64,000 nucleotides of DNA from Carpediemonas membranifera (Eukaryota > Fornicata): contig JAHDYR010000016.1 of NCBI GenBank assembly GCA_019828565.1, positions 124,001 to 188,000 on the forward strand. Reading direction: 5' to 3'. A program made the translations under genes and the position numbers. Shown one piece after another: positions 38,977-47,395 of the stretch. Under the pieces are notes generated by a model, which worked only from the letters and a program-made list of their open reading frames with translations, searched no databases and was not told the origin of the DNA. The first letter of the stretch is position 1. Every line of letters begins with the position of its first letter.

Positions 38977-40032
38977 ATGAACACGCCTCAAATCGATCAG
39001 GTGAAGAGTTTTGTTGCTCCTGCCAAAGGAATGACGCCTCCTGCTGCCGTTAAGATCCATCAGACGACTGGTGTTCGCATCTGGGAAGACACTGGAAAGA
39101 TTGGAGCCATCATGGTCGTTCTCGACATGACGAAGGGTGGAAACTTCCTTCGCGTGTACGATATCAACAATGGAACCATCCATGTGGACATTCCTATCGT
39201 GGGGAACGACTTCCGCTACGACAGCCTTGGCTCTCGCTTCCACTGCGCCATGGACGAGGAGACCGACACCCTCTATGGCTTCAACTTCGCTGATGTCCAA
39301 GAGGCGTCGACATTCCTCTCCGCCATGTCGGCATTCGGCCCCCAGAAGCCCCAGAAGCAGAAGAAGGAGAAGAAGAAGGGCGGCGGGCTTTTTGGCCTCT
39401 TCCGCGGCGGGCAGGCGGAGGAGATGCCCGAGCTTGAGATCGGCGCACCCACCAACTTCGAGCACAAGTCCCACATCTCGTTTGATCCCGAGACCGGGTC
39501 GTTCGATGTTTCGAAGCTCTCCAACGAGATGAAGGACATCTTCAAGCAGGCCGGCGTCCACAAGAAGGACCTTCAGTCTCCCGAGACGGCGACCATGCTG
39601 TTCCAGGTGCTCCAGAGCGAGTTTTCCAAGGTCGAGAACAAGCCCGCGCCCCCACCGCCGCCGGCTGCCAAGCGGGCCCCGCCTCCGCCCCCTGCCGCCA
39701 AGGGCAAGGCTCCCCCACCTCCACCCGGCCCCAAGGCACCCGCCCCGCCGCCAGCCCCGGTGGCCCCCGCCGAATCGGCCAAGCTCGGCGTGGACACCGA
39801 GCGTGGCTCAGCCATCGGTGCGGGGACCCGCATGTCCTTCCTGGACCAGATCAGGGCCGGGAAGGAGCTCAAGGCCGTGAAGAAGGAGGAGAAGGACGAC
39901 CTCGAGATGGACGCATCCAAGCTGGACTCGAACCAGAAGAGCGGCATGGCCAACGCCATCGCAGCAGCCATGGCCCAGCGCAGAGCCGCTATGGTGGAGG
40001 ACGAGGACGACGAGGATTCAGACTGGGATTAA
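38977..40032 (+). CDS. Wiskott-Aldrich syndrome protein (WASP) homologue
   Basis: Nucleation-promoting factor that activates Arp2/3 downstream of Rho-family GTPases. 351 aa. Residues 1-115 form a WH1/EVH1 domain (GVRIWEDTGKIGAIMVVLDM, FHCAMDEETDTLYGFNFAD). A basic stretch (KKEKKKGGG) precedes the CRIB/GBD (IGAPTNFEHKSHISFDPETG). A Pro-rich segment (PPPPPAAKRAPPPPP) leads to one WH2 motif (MSFLDQIRAGKELKAVKK), a connector, and the acidic tail ending DEDSDWD, whose Trp contacts Arp2/3. The full regulatory layout is conserved. It converges on the Arp2/3 subunit ARPC3, 90 bp away. The stop lies in GATTAAACG. Confidence 0.95.
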   Translation: MNTPQIDQVKSFVAPAKGMTPPAAVKIHQTTGVRIWEDTGKIGAIMVVLDMTKGGNFLRVYDINNGTIHVDIPIVGNDFRYDSLGSRFHCAMDEETDTLYGFNFADVQEASTFLSAMSAFGPQKPQKQKKEKKKGGGLFGLFRGGQAEEMPELEIGAPTNFEHKSHISFDPETGSFDVSKLSNEMKDIFKQAGVHKKDLQSPETATMLFQVLQSEFSKVENKPAPPPPPAAKRAPPPPPAAKGKAPPPPPGPKAPAPPPAPVAPAESAKLGVDTERGSAIGAGTRMSFLDQIRAGKELKAVKKEEKDDLEMDASKLDSNQKSGMANAIAAAMAQRRAAMVEDEDDEDSDWD

Positions 40033-40122
40033 ACGCTGATCTTTTAATGCTAATGGGATGCCTTGATGTTCAAGACAACAAAGGCTCAACGACGAAAGCA
40101 ACACTACAACCTATTTTACAGC

Positions 40123-40608
40123 TCACAGGCTCTTACCCATGAACTTGTACTTAGCAAACATCAGCCACCACTTGGACAGCTTGCCGTCGGCGTCGAAGAC
40201 AAGGGGGGCGAGCTTCGTGGCAATCTCGGCGCGCATCATCTTAAAGCCGTTGACCCATCGGTCTCTCTCGGCAGAATCCTGAGGAGCCGCCAGGATGCCG
40301 CGGAGGACGAACTCGGCGTCACCAGGGGCGGAGAAGTTCTGCTGGGCGAGGACGTTGAGGACGTTGTACGCCGCCTTGGCGTCCGCGGGCTTCTTCATGT
40401 TCAGCTCAGTGAGGCACTTGCAGATGAAGAGGGTAAGATACACCATGGTTGTATCGCCAGGGCCCTTCATCTCAAACTGCTTGACCAGGACGTTGGCCTT
40501 GAAGTTCTCGATGGCCTCCTGCGTAATATCGTGCTCGGGCCCGAAAATGCCACATCCACAGGCAATATCAGCAGGTGCGACGCTGTTGAAGGCTGAATGA
40601 TACACCAT
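40123..40608 (-). CDS. Arp2/3 complex subunit 3 (ARPC3/p21)
   Basis: Structural subunit of the actin-branching Arp2/3 complex. 161 aa from the ATG at 40608 (MVYHSAFNSV, compare the family start M-x-YHS). Conserved stretches: DITQEAIENFKANVLVKQFE, TTMVYLTLFICKCLTEL, and the C-terminal KLSKWWLMFAKYKFMGKSL, matching PSKWW..F.K..FM.KSL. Slightly shorter than the 178-aa animal protein. Neighbours WASP (convergent) and Arp3 (7 kb away) belong to the same machinery. Confidence 0.92.
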   Translation of the reverse strand: MVYHSAFNSVAPADIACGCGIFGPEHDITQEAIENFKANVLVKQFEMKGPGDTTMVYLTLFICKCLTELNMKKPADAKAAYNVLNVLAQQNFSAPGDAEFVLRGILAAPQDSAERDRWVNGFKMMRAEIATKLAPLVFDADGKLSKWWLMFAKYKFMGKSL

Positions 40609-40732
40609 TATGTCGTTTGTGAGAATATGTTTCGTTGCTGGACACGTACATGTTCGATTTACAGTATACATAACCACCATTAACACAGCCGTATGCCAAG
40701 GCCACCATTCCCTGACCCAAGTTCTCCACAGT

Positions 40733-41521
40733 CTAGTCATCTAAATTTACCGGCATCATGAGCCGAAGAAGAGAAGTGGCAGCAGCTGGCACGTCTGACG
40801 CCTCGTGCTCGTTCAGTATGCCGTCGTTCGGGATGAACACGGTGACGGCCAGGACGAGCATGAGTACAAAGGCGCACGTGTTGAGACAGAGCATCTTCCA
40901 CCCGATACGGACCTTCTTCCTCGTCTTCTCCACCCGCCGGGCCGCCGCTTTGAGTCTATTTGTGGTCGCAGTCATGTTTGAGTCGAGCGTGTCTATGATT
41001 TCGTCACCCTCGTCGAGCTCATCCCCGATTGTCACTCCGATCTCCTTCAGATCAGTCATGTGCTGGCTGATCTGATCGAGCTTGGCCCCGTGCTTGACCT
41101 CCATGATCTCCCGCTGGATCTCCATGAGCTCCATGTTGTTCGCCCCCTGGGTCGTCGAAGTCTCCTTGTACTCGAAGAGGGGGTTCGTATTCTGGGAATG
41201 CGCCGGCTTCTGGCGTGTGGGGTTGATTCCTACGGCGATGAGTTCTTGCTGCTTCTTGAGGATGTCCATGAGCTTCATCCGCTCCTGGATATCCGCGCGG
41301 GTCAGACGGTATACTACAGGGTTCCTACGCATCTTCTGGAGGTCCGCATTGAGCAGTTTGATCTGTGGATCGAGCGATTTTGACTGTGTTCTGAGCTTGA
41401 GGCGGAATTGGGAGGCTACTTGCTCGTTCTCCGCCGCTGTCTTCTGTCGAACTAAATCAACGAGCTTCTCTGAGAGTTCACGTGTTGTCTTGTAACTTGC
41501 CATCCATTTCTCTGCGTCCAT
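40733..41521 (-). CDS. Qc-SNARE (syntaxin 6/8-like)
   Basis: Endosomal or TGN-type fusion protein. 262 aa, start ATG 41521. A helical N-terminal part (residues 1-110) is followed by a SNARE motif at about 150-200 (LKEIGVTIGDELDEGDEIID, then TLDSNMTATTNRLKAAARRV). One membrane helix (MLCLNTCAFVLMLVLAVTVF) is followed by an unusual luminal tail of about 30 residues. By alignment to Qc-SNAREs, the central ionic-layer Gln appears to be Gly (LDEGDEIID against DTQNRQID). That reading is mine and needs a proper alignment. Confidence 0.78.
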   Translation of the reverse strand: MDAEKWMASYKTTRELSEKLVDLVRQKTAAENEQVASQFRLKLRTQSKSLDPQIKLLNADLQKMRRNPVVYRLTRADIQERMKLMDILKKQQELIAVGINPTRQKPAHSQNTNPLFEYKETSTTQGANNMELMEIQREIMEVKHGAKLDQISQHMTDLKEIGVTIGDELDEGDEIIDTLDSNMTATTNRLKAAARRVEKTRKKVRIGWKMLCLNTCAFVLMLVLAVTVFIPNDGILNEHEASDVPAAATSLLRLMMPVNLDD

Positions 41522-41820
41522 AATCGTTGGAAGGCGATAGAGACACCAGAACGCAGAGTACGATCAAAGTTCAATCTGATTGGTGGAAGCGGATGGGGTC
41601 GACCTGACATGGGTTGCCTCTCCTCGCACGTTCACTAGTGGACCACTGGACCTGTAGTGGGCCAGACAGCCTAAATCTGTATGCATATTAAGATTGTGTT
41701 GTGACTTGATGACTCTCTCGCTCTGTCAGCAAAGCTCCCAGCGCTAGTACCAGCATCCCTCTGGCACTAGATCTGCCCACAATACGGCATCCCGCACCTG
41801 ATTAACCCAGTAACAATAAT

Positions 41821-42351
41821 TTACGCGCGTGTCTGGCGCCTCCGCAGCACATCGGCATTGTACACACGAGCCAGGCTCACCTCGAGCGTCGTGATCTGCT
41901 CCTTGAGGTAATCGAGGTCAGAATCAAGGCCGGCGACCTGTGCGCGGGCCCCGGCGAGATTCCTCTTGAGGAGGGCCTCGGCGTCGTCAATGGGGTACTC
42001 CACCATCGTGCTGCAGCCCAGCCAGATAGACACGTTCTCAACAGCAGGGACCGTCGCCTTGGCGTACACACCGTCGGCAATCTCGTGGTTCACTGTCGTC
42101 TCCTCGCGCTGCTGCTGGTAGAACTGGATTGTCTTCAGGCTAGCCTCAAGATCGGGAATACGGCCAGCAATAGAAGTCTTTTGCCTAATGAGCTGCGCAT
42201 CCATGAACTTGTACTTGCTGTATTGCTCGTTCAGGCTCGTGAGCGCCTCCTCGACGTTCTTGTGCTGCCCAATGAAAGCCACGGGATCCTCGATAAAATC
42301 TGCCTTGGGAATGCCTCTGTGGGCGGGAGGAGCTGCTTTCACTTCAGACAT
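41821..42351 (-). CDS. prefoldin subunit 3 (VBP1)
   Basis: Alpha-class subunit of the prefoldin chaperone that delivers actin and tubulin to CCT. 176 aa from the ATG at 42351. The hallmark GIPKADFIEDPVAFIGQHKN matches the HxGIPxAxFVEDV start of VBP1. A coiled coil with the YKFMDAQLIRQKTSIAGRIP segment, a beta hairpin region (GVYAKATVPAVENVSIWLGC) and a C-terminal coiled coil (LDYLKEQITTLEVSLARVYN) follow. The stop overlaps GTAAAT. Confidence 0.93.
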   Translation of the reverse strand: MSEVKAAPPAHRGIPKADFIEDPVAFIGQHKNVEEALTSLNEQYSKYKFMDAQLIRQKTSIAGRIPDLEASLKTIQFYQQQREETTVNHEIADGVYAKATVPAVENVSIWLGCSTMVEYPIDDAEALLKRNLAGARAQVAGLDSDLDYLKEQITTLEVSLARVYNADVLRRRQTRA

Positions 42352-42547
42352 GGTCCTTTGAATGCTCGTTGCAAAAATTTGTGGGAAATTTAGTGAAGTC
42401 GACTCCTCCACGAGCCAGACTGGACATGAGGCGAGCTTCTGTGCCTATCAGCGCGGAGTCCTTACACCATGGCTTTGATCTTTGAATCTGCAATACCCTA
42501 GCACACCTAACTCGTTGCTGGCCTAATCCTGGACAAATAGAGTAGGT

Positions 42548-42872
42548 TTACTGCTCGATCTTGTGGGCGTCCTCCTTGAACTCGAGCTTGCAGGCGGGGG
42601 GCAGGCCCTCGTAGACGACGCAGTGGTGGACGGAGGGAGTCATGGACTCGTCCTCGTCGATGATATCGAGCGAAAGGTGGTGGTTAGTACCAGCAACAAC
42701 CTGAGTTCCGTACTTCATCACACCGCGGGCGCCGAGCTTGAGGTTCTTGATAGAGTTGGACTTCCTGTGTTATAAGAAGGGCCGGAACGAACATGTTAAT
42801 GCGCTCAAGAGCGAATTTAAGGATGTGCTCCTCGGGAGCAAAAGTTTGAGCAGTGATTCCGCCAGCCATCAT
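42548..42872 (-). CDS. stefin (type 1 cystatin), cytosolic cysteine-protease inhibitor
   Basis: Small inhibitor of papain-family proteases. CDS complement(join(42548..42764, 42793..42872)), 98 aa, no signal peptide. The N-terminal Gly used in inhibition is present (MMAGGITAQ), the central hairpin QVVAG is intact (KYGTQVVAGTNHHLSLDI), and the second loop region YEGLPPACKLE occupies the usual place. A 28-nt intron (42765..42792) divides the ATG codon inside ERINM. The stop overlaps CAGTAAACC. Confidence 0.92.
42765..42792 (-). other. spliceosomal intron, 28 nt (stefin)
   Basis: Donor GTTCGT, acceptor ATAACACAG; restores the stefin reading frame. Confidence 0.94.
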
Positions 42873-42883
42873 GGTGTTTCCAG

Positions 42884-43177
42884 CTAGTTGTGTGTTATGA
42901 CTCCAGTTCGAGTCACTCTGGAAATGCGGACGACTGAACAGTCGGCTTGACTCGGTGGGGCATATACAGACGCATGCTCGACCTTGCTAAGGGCAGAGAT
43001 AGGCCCTACCGGGCTCTCAATGCTGAAGTCGTCATATGTCGTGAGCGCGACTCCACTGTCGCTGGAGGGCACGCGTCTGGTTTCTTTGGATGACTGCAAG
43101 ATTACCGCCCGCGCCTCTTCCATTGGTCGCCATTCCACCACGCCTCTTCCACTACATTCCAAGGCCGCCTCAGACAT
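42884..43177 (-). CDS. possible small protein upstream of stefin
   Basis: 97 codons from an ATG at 43177, ending 11 bp before the stefin start. About 25-30 bp upstream of the ATG there is an AATTGTCGGCAATTCGGGG stretch like the AATTCGGC element upstream of other genes. No domain recognised and composition is unremarkable; it could also be 5' leader of the stefin gene. Confidence 0.3.
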   Translation of the reverse strand: MSEAALECSGRGVVEWRPMEEARAVILQSSKETRRVPSSDSGVALTTYDDFSIESPVGPISALSKVEHASVYAPPSQADCSVVRISRVTRTGVITHN

Positions 43178-43224
43178 GTCTCAGGTCCACTGGAAAGATA
43201 ACCCCGAATTGCCGACAATTTATC

Positions 43225-44004
43225 TCACTGTTTAGAGTCCACCAGGGTCACACACAGCTCCAGGGCATCTGTGGCCCGCTGCATGTACCGCTGCAGCACC
43301 TCGATCCTGGCCACGCGGTCCTCAAGCACAGGCACCTGGGCCTCTAGCGCCTTCACCCGGGACACCCGGGACAGCAGCCCCGCCCCCATCCGCCCCCTGA
43401 CATGGGTGCGGGTGATCGCGGTGACCTTCTGCCGTACGGCTTCGTACGCCCGGGCGGCGTCCAGGGCCTCACTGGCGGCGCTGTAGTTTCCCTTGGCCGT
43501 CTCAAGCGCGGTATCGAGCAGGATACGCACCCTGCTGGCCACTGCTATACCGCTAACGAGCTGTGCCCTGGTGCGGCCGCCCATGATCCTGTGCAGGACG
43601 CCACTCGGCACTGGCTTCAGACCTTGGGCCTCCAGCTCAGCAATGAGCTTCTCTACACTATCTATAAGGGCATCTGTGTCGGGCTCCTCGTCCTCTTCGT
43701 CGTGGACCTGCTGCTTGCGGCTGAAGGGCCAGCGGGAGGAGGGTTGTGGAATCTCCTCCTTATGCTCCCTCTTATCATGCTTGTGGAAGTTTGCGTTCAC
43801 GCCAAGGTTGTAATAAAGGTCGTCTGAGTGCTTGCCAAGGTAGTTGTGCTTCTTGGTCTCCCAAACGCTTGACGCAGAAAGGCCAAAGGCGCAGGAAAGC
43901 TCATTGATACCTGCAAGCTCTAGAGAGAGATCTACTGATGTCCTAATGATGGATGCAATGTCTGCAGCGCCCCTTTTGCGCCAGGGTATCAATCCAATGC
44001 CCAT
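43225..44004 (-). CDS. hypothetical protein
   Basis: 259 aa, start ATG 44004 (MGIGLIPWRKRGAADIASII). The middle is acidic and polar (VHDEEDEEPDTDALIDSVEK). The C-terminal 150 residues are helical (LLDTALETAKGNYSAASEAL, then RVARIEVLQRYMQRATDALE) and may form a coiled coil. No membrane helix or signal peptide. Family unknown. Upstream, TTGAATTCGGGCAATTCCG resembles the AATTCGGC element. Confidence 0.55.
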   Translation of the reverse strand: MGIGLIPWRKRGAADIASIIRTSVDLSLELAGINELSCAFGLSASSVWETKKHNYLGKHSDDLYYNLGVNANFHKHDKREHKEEIPQPSSRWPFSRKQQVHDEEDEEPDTDALIDSVEKLIAELEAQGLKPVPSGVLHRIMGGRTRAQLVSGIAVASRVRILLDTALETAKGNYSAASEALDAARAYEAVRQKVTAITRTHVRGRMGAGLLSRVSRVKALEAQVPVLEDRVARIEVLQRYMQRATDALELCVTLVDSKQ

Positions 44005-44122
44005 TTGTTGCGGAATTGCCCGAATTCAACGAAGACCGTCATTGACACACGGGGCCAGGTCCTGACTGGAGAATGCCTGCTCCGCCAAGGATGTTATCTA
44101 ACGATGTGCCGCCCCCTCAGGA

Positions 44123-44543
44123 CTACTGGTGTCGGCCCCGGGACACGACCAGGGCCTCGTGGTAGAGCTCCTCGGTGTCCCGCTCGAACTGCTTCGTATC
44201 CTCGTCATCGGGACAGGCCCCCTGGCACACGGGCGTCGGAGTCCTCGTCATGGAGGATCGCGCGAATTCGGGTCAAAGTCTCTTCACCGCCCCAAGGATC
44301 GGGTGTAAAGGCTGGATGGTCATATTGGACGTTCATTGGTTCACCGGGAACATAGTCTGGCTCCGTTTTTGGCTTTTCGAATTCTACAACCGGCTTTTGA
44401 GCAGCTTGGTGGTTCGTTTGGAACGGTGTCTTCAGAGATTGGTTAAACCATGGCGTTTGCATGTCTGTGAGACCGTATGGGATTCTCTGCGATACATTCC
44501 CGAACTCTGGGCGCGGCGTACGAAGAGGGAATGATCCGGGCAT
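44123..44543 (-). CDS. small hypothetical protein, apparent frameshift at a G run
   Basis: Starts at ATG 44543 (MPGSFPLRTPRPEFGNVSQR). In the uninterrupted frame it stops at 44205. Directly downstream another frame reads DEDTKQFERDTEELYHEALV and stops at 44123, and looks coding. The two frames would join if the GGGGG run near 44214-44222 had one G fewer. No intron consensus fits there. The protein contains Pro-rich segments (GLTDMQTPWFNQSLKTPFQ). Function unknown. Possible sequencing error, polymorphism or true decay. Confidence 0.5.
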
Positions 44544-44579
44544 CTTCTGACTCCATCACAGTCGTTAAACGGAAGTCCT

Positions 44580-46484
44580 TTATTCGCGGTCAGAGACCGT
44601 CTCGTCGCCGTACAGGGTGGGGCCGGCCTCCCACGCCAGCTCGACGCCCTGCTCCTCAGGCTGCACATCGTCGGGCACATCGCCACCGCGCACAGCTGAA
44701 TCACTCGCAATGTCGGCATCGCTGTCACCCCCAGACAACTCTTCAATCATTTCCCGACTCTGTGAGGCCTCTACGTCGCCACGACCGGCCATCTTGGCGA
44801 ACTTACGGTGCTTGAGGTAGACGAGGGTCATGACGTGGGTGATGCTCAACAGGACGAAGACAAAGGGCACCGCGGTGAAGCCTGTGTACACGCCGAGCTC
44901 CGTGTCGAGGATCAGGCCGACAACTAGTGCTGCCATGGTCTGGCAGGTGGCCTGGGCGATGAGGAAAACCATGCCCTGCTGGGGATGGCCGAATGAAATG
45001 ATGAGCGTGCTGATAACGATAGTGGTATACATGGCAGCGACGCCCGGCATAGTTGTACGAAGGTAGAGGGCACCGTTGTCGACGACCTCGGCGTTGTTCT
45101 TGATGAGGCTGAGAATAAAGCCGCAGGGGATGAAAAGAACGACCCAACAGAGCAAGACGATGCCGAATGAGAAGACGATCGAGTAAATCATGCCGACAAG
45201 GATGCGGTCGACCCGTTTGGCAGCAAGGTTCTGGCCGACGAACGCGACAACAGCGGTCATGGCAGCCGATGGGATTGAGATAATCACAGACTCAATCCTG
45301 GTCGCCAGTCCGTACCCCGCCACTGATATGTCGCCGTATCGAGCGAGCATGGCTGTGATGGCCATGCTCACTGCCGGATAGCAGACGTTGTTGATGGCCG
45401 ATGGGACACCGATGCGGAACATGCCCAGGGCAGACTGCCCGAAGGTGCGCAGCGTCATGGCCTTGAAGTCGATAAGATGGAACCTCCATTGAAGCAAGAC
45501 GAGAGCGAAGAGAGCGGTGACGATGCGGGAAATAACGGTACTGAGCGCCGCACCGATGATGCCAAGCTTTGGGACGGGGCCGATGCCGAAGATCAGGAAA
45601 GGATCGCAGATTATGTTGACTACCACGCCGATGAGCATGATGAGCGAGGGTGTCCTCATGTCGCCCGTGGCTCTGATGGCGGAGTTGATCGTCATGGGGA
45701 CAATCACAAAGCTGATTCCGCCCCACCAGATGAGCATGTACTGCACCGCCTTGGTCAGAATGACGCCGGTCGCCCCAAGGGCGAAAAGGAGGGGGACCGT
45801 GATGATGAGGCCGAGCAGGGTAAGACATAGCGACATGATCACAGCCGTCGTGACGCACTCGGTTACTGTCCTCGCTGCAGACTTCAGATCGCCGCTGCCA
45901 AGGTGCTTGGCTGTCTGCACAGTGACGGCAACACCGAGACCGGCAGAGAAACTGTTCACAACTTGTACAATGGGGAAGGTGAAGGAGATGGCGGTGATGT
46001 CATCTGTGCCGTCGAGCCTGGCGATGAAGATAGTATCGACCAGATTGAACAGGATCATGGCCAGACGACCAATCATCATGTCGAACGTCTTGCGCAAGAG
46101 AAGATACGGGATCAGCCACGTGGGGCCGCGAAGCATCTGGGCGTGCTTCGAGGGCCGTGGGGGAGGAGATGACGGTTCCTTTCCTTCATCGGCACCAGCA
46201 TCGTCGCTATGGCCAATAGGTTGTTGCGTGGCGGTTTCATCATCGGGAACTGCGTCGGGACCATCGGAATCAGGACTTGAATCATCAAAACTACTGCTGC
46301 CAGTTGATGATTGACTCGTTTGGTCCTCCTGGTGTGAGTAAGGAGCGATTTCATCACGATCATGGCCAATATCAAAAGATGGCTGTAACGGATCATCATT
46401 CGTCATATTAGACTGATTATACACGTCTCCTATTGAAATAGACGCATGAATATCGGCTTCAAGCCTAGTTCTTTTGTCGTCCAT
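44580..46484 (-). CDS. MATE-family multidrug/toxin efflux transporter
   Basis: Cation-coupled exporter of the MOP superfamily (NorM/DinF-like). 634 aa from the ATG at 46484. The N-terminal 110 residues are a Ser/Asp/Glu-rich soluble extension (STGSSSFDDSSPDSDGPDAV). Twelve membrane helices follow in two six-helix halves. Typical signatures: MILFNLVDTIFIARLDGTDD, FSAGLGVAVTVQTAKHLGSG, and in the second half FRIGVPSAINNVCYPAVSMA and AFVGQNLAAKRVDRI. A Ser/Asp-rich tail (GGDSDADIASDSAV) ends the protein. The substrate cannot be told from sequence. Confidence 0.94.
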   Translation of the reverse strand: MDDKRTRLEADIHASISIGDVYNQSNMTNDDPLQPSFDIGHDRDEIAPYSHQEDQTSQSSTGSSSFDDSSPDSDGPDAVPDDETATQQPIGHSDDAGADEGKEPSSPPPRPSKHAQMLRGPTWLIPYLLLRKTFDMMIGRLAMILFNLVDTIFIARLDGTDDITAISFTFPIVQVVNSFSAGLGVAVTVQTAKHLGSGDLKSAARTVTECVTTAVIMSLCLTLLGLIITVPLLFALGATGVILTKAVQYMLIWWGGISFVIVPMTINSAIRATGDMRTPSLIMLIGVVVNIICDPFLIFGIGPVPKLGIIGAALSTVISRIVTALFALVLLQWRFHLIDFKAMTLRTFGQSALGMFRIGVPSAINNVCYPAVSMAITAMLARYGDISVAGYGLATRIESVIISIPSAAMTAVVAFVGQNLAAKRVDRILVGMIYSIVFSFGIVLLCWVVLFIPCGFILSLIKNNAEVVDNGALYLRTTMPGVAAMYTTIVISTLIISFGHPQQGMVFLIAQATCQTMAALVVGLILDTELGVYTGFTAVPFVFVLLSITHVMTLVYLKHRKFAKMAGRGDVEASQSREMIEELSGGDSDADIASDSAVRGGDVPDDVQPEEQGVELAWEAGPTLYGDETVSDRE

Positions 46485-47046
46485 GTTCTGCCAGGTCTGC
46501 ACACGCGCTGCCTTACAGTCATCGTGAGTCACTTTCCCGATATCAGAGCCTCGCACCAAAAAAATGGCTGTAAATACGACGGGATGCGACAGACAAGGTC
46601 ACGTCACCCACAACTCTTCGTCAGTCTACTCCTCCGCCCGTGGTCTGGTCGGCCGATAATGCCGGGATCGGGATGATCTCGCCTGGTATGAGCTGTCTGT
46701 CTCAGCTTTCCAGCGGCAGCACTCTCCCGGCAGCCCTGGACCGGCCCACCGACGCCACACGGGGCGGACTAACGGTGGACTAATGTACTCGCCCCAGTAT
46801 CACCTTTGTACGAGATGATCAAGGTCATGCCGCATGGTTGGTGGGCGAAACGAACTTGGTCAAATCGTGGAATGAGATGAACGCACTGGCGAGATTTGAG
46901 ACGATAGCTGAGGCTCAAAAAACGGAAAGGGGCTAGGCCCAACCAGATCATGACTCAGCTTGGTGCAGTAGCGCTGCAAGTCACTCTAAGCGTCAGATTC
47001 CGTGGAGGCAAAACGATGGAAGAGAATAACTCATTTAAACAGTTAT
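46485..47046. other. intergenic, nothing recognised
   Basis: 562 bp between the MATE gene and Sec61 beta. Only short chance open frames. Confidence 0.5.
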
Positions 47047-47275
47047 CTAGCGTCTGAGCTTCGCGAATATGTGAAGAAGGATGACCACAGCCATGAAAAT
47101 AAGGCAAGCGATGGTGATTGTGGACGGGGAGCTGAGTAATCAAGATGAGACGGCATACGAACATGAGGAAGCCAGGGGCGTTCTCGTTGGTGGTTCTAGT
47201 CTTGAAGAGAGAGTTATCGGTACCGCCGATAGCCGTCTGACCGGGTTTACGCTGACGAAGCTCTGTGTTTGCCAT
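47047..47275 (-). CDS. Sec61 beta, translocon subunit
   Basis: Tail-anchored subunit of the ER protein channel. CDS complement(join(47047..47131, 47163..47275)), 65 aa. A short polar N-terminus (MANTELRQRKPGQTAIGG) leads to FKTRTTNENAPGFLISP, which matches the conserved Y/F-x-D-x-APG-L-K-V-x-P element. The membrane anchor is TITIACLIFMAVVILLHI. The 31-nt intron (47132..47162) falls after APGFL and splits the Ile codon. Without splicing the anchor is lost, which confirms the intron. Confidence 0.93.
47132..47162 (-). other. spliceosomal intron, 31 nt (Sec61 beta)
   Basis: Donor GTTCGT, acceptor GATTACTCAG. It lies just before the membrane anchor. Confidence 0.94.
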
Positions 47276-47395
47276 TGTGTGTCGTCGTATGGAATTTAAG
47301 AAACCCAGAATTTAGTGCATGCATCAACCCTCGACGATTGACCCGAAGCCAACAGAGACCACCTTTCAGCTCATCGAAACAATACTTTATTCTCA

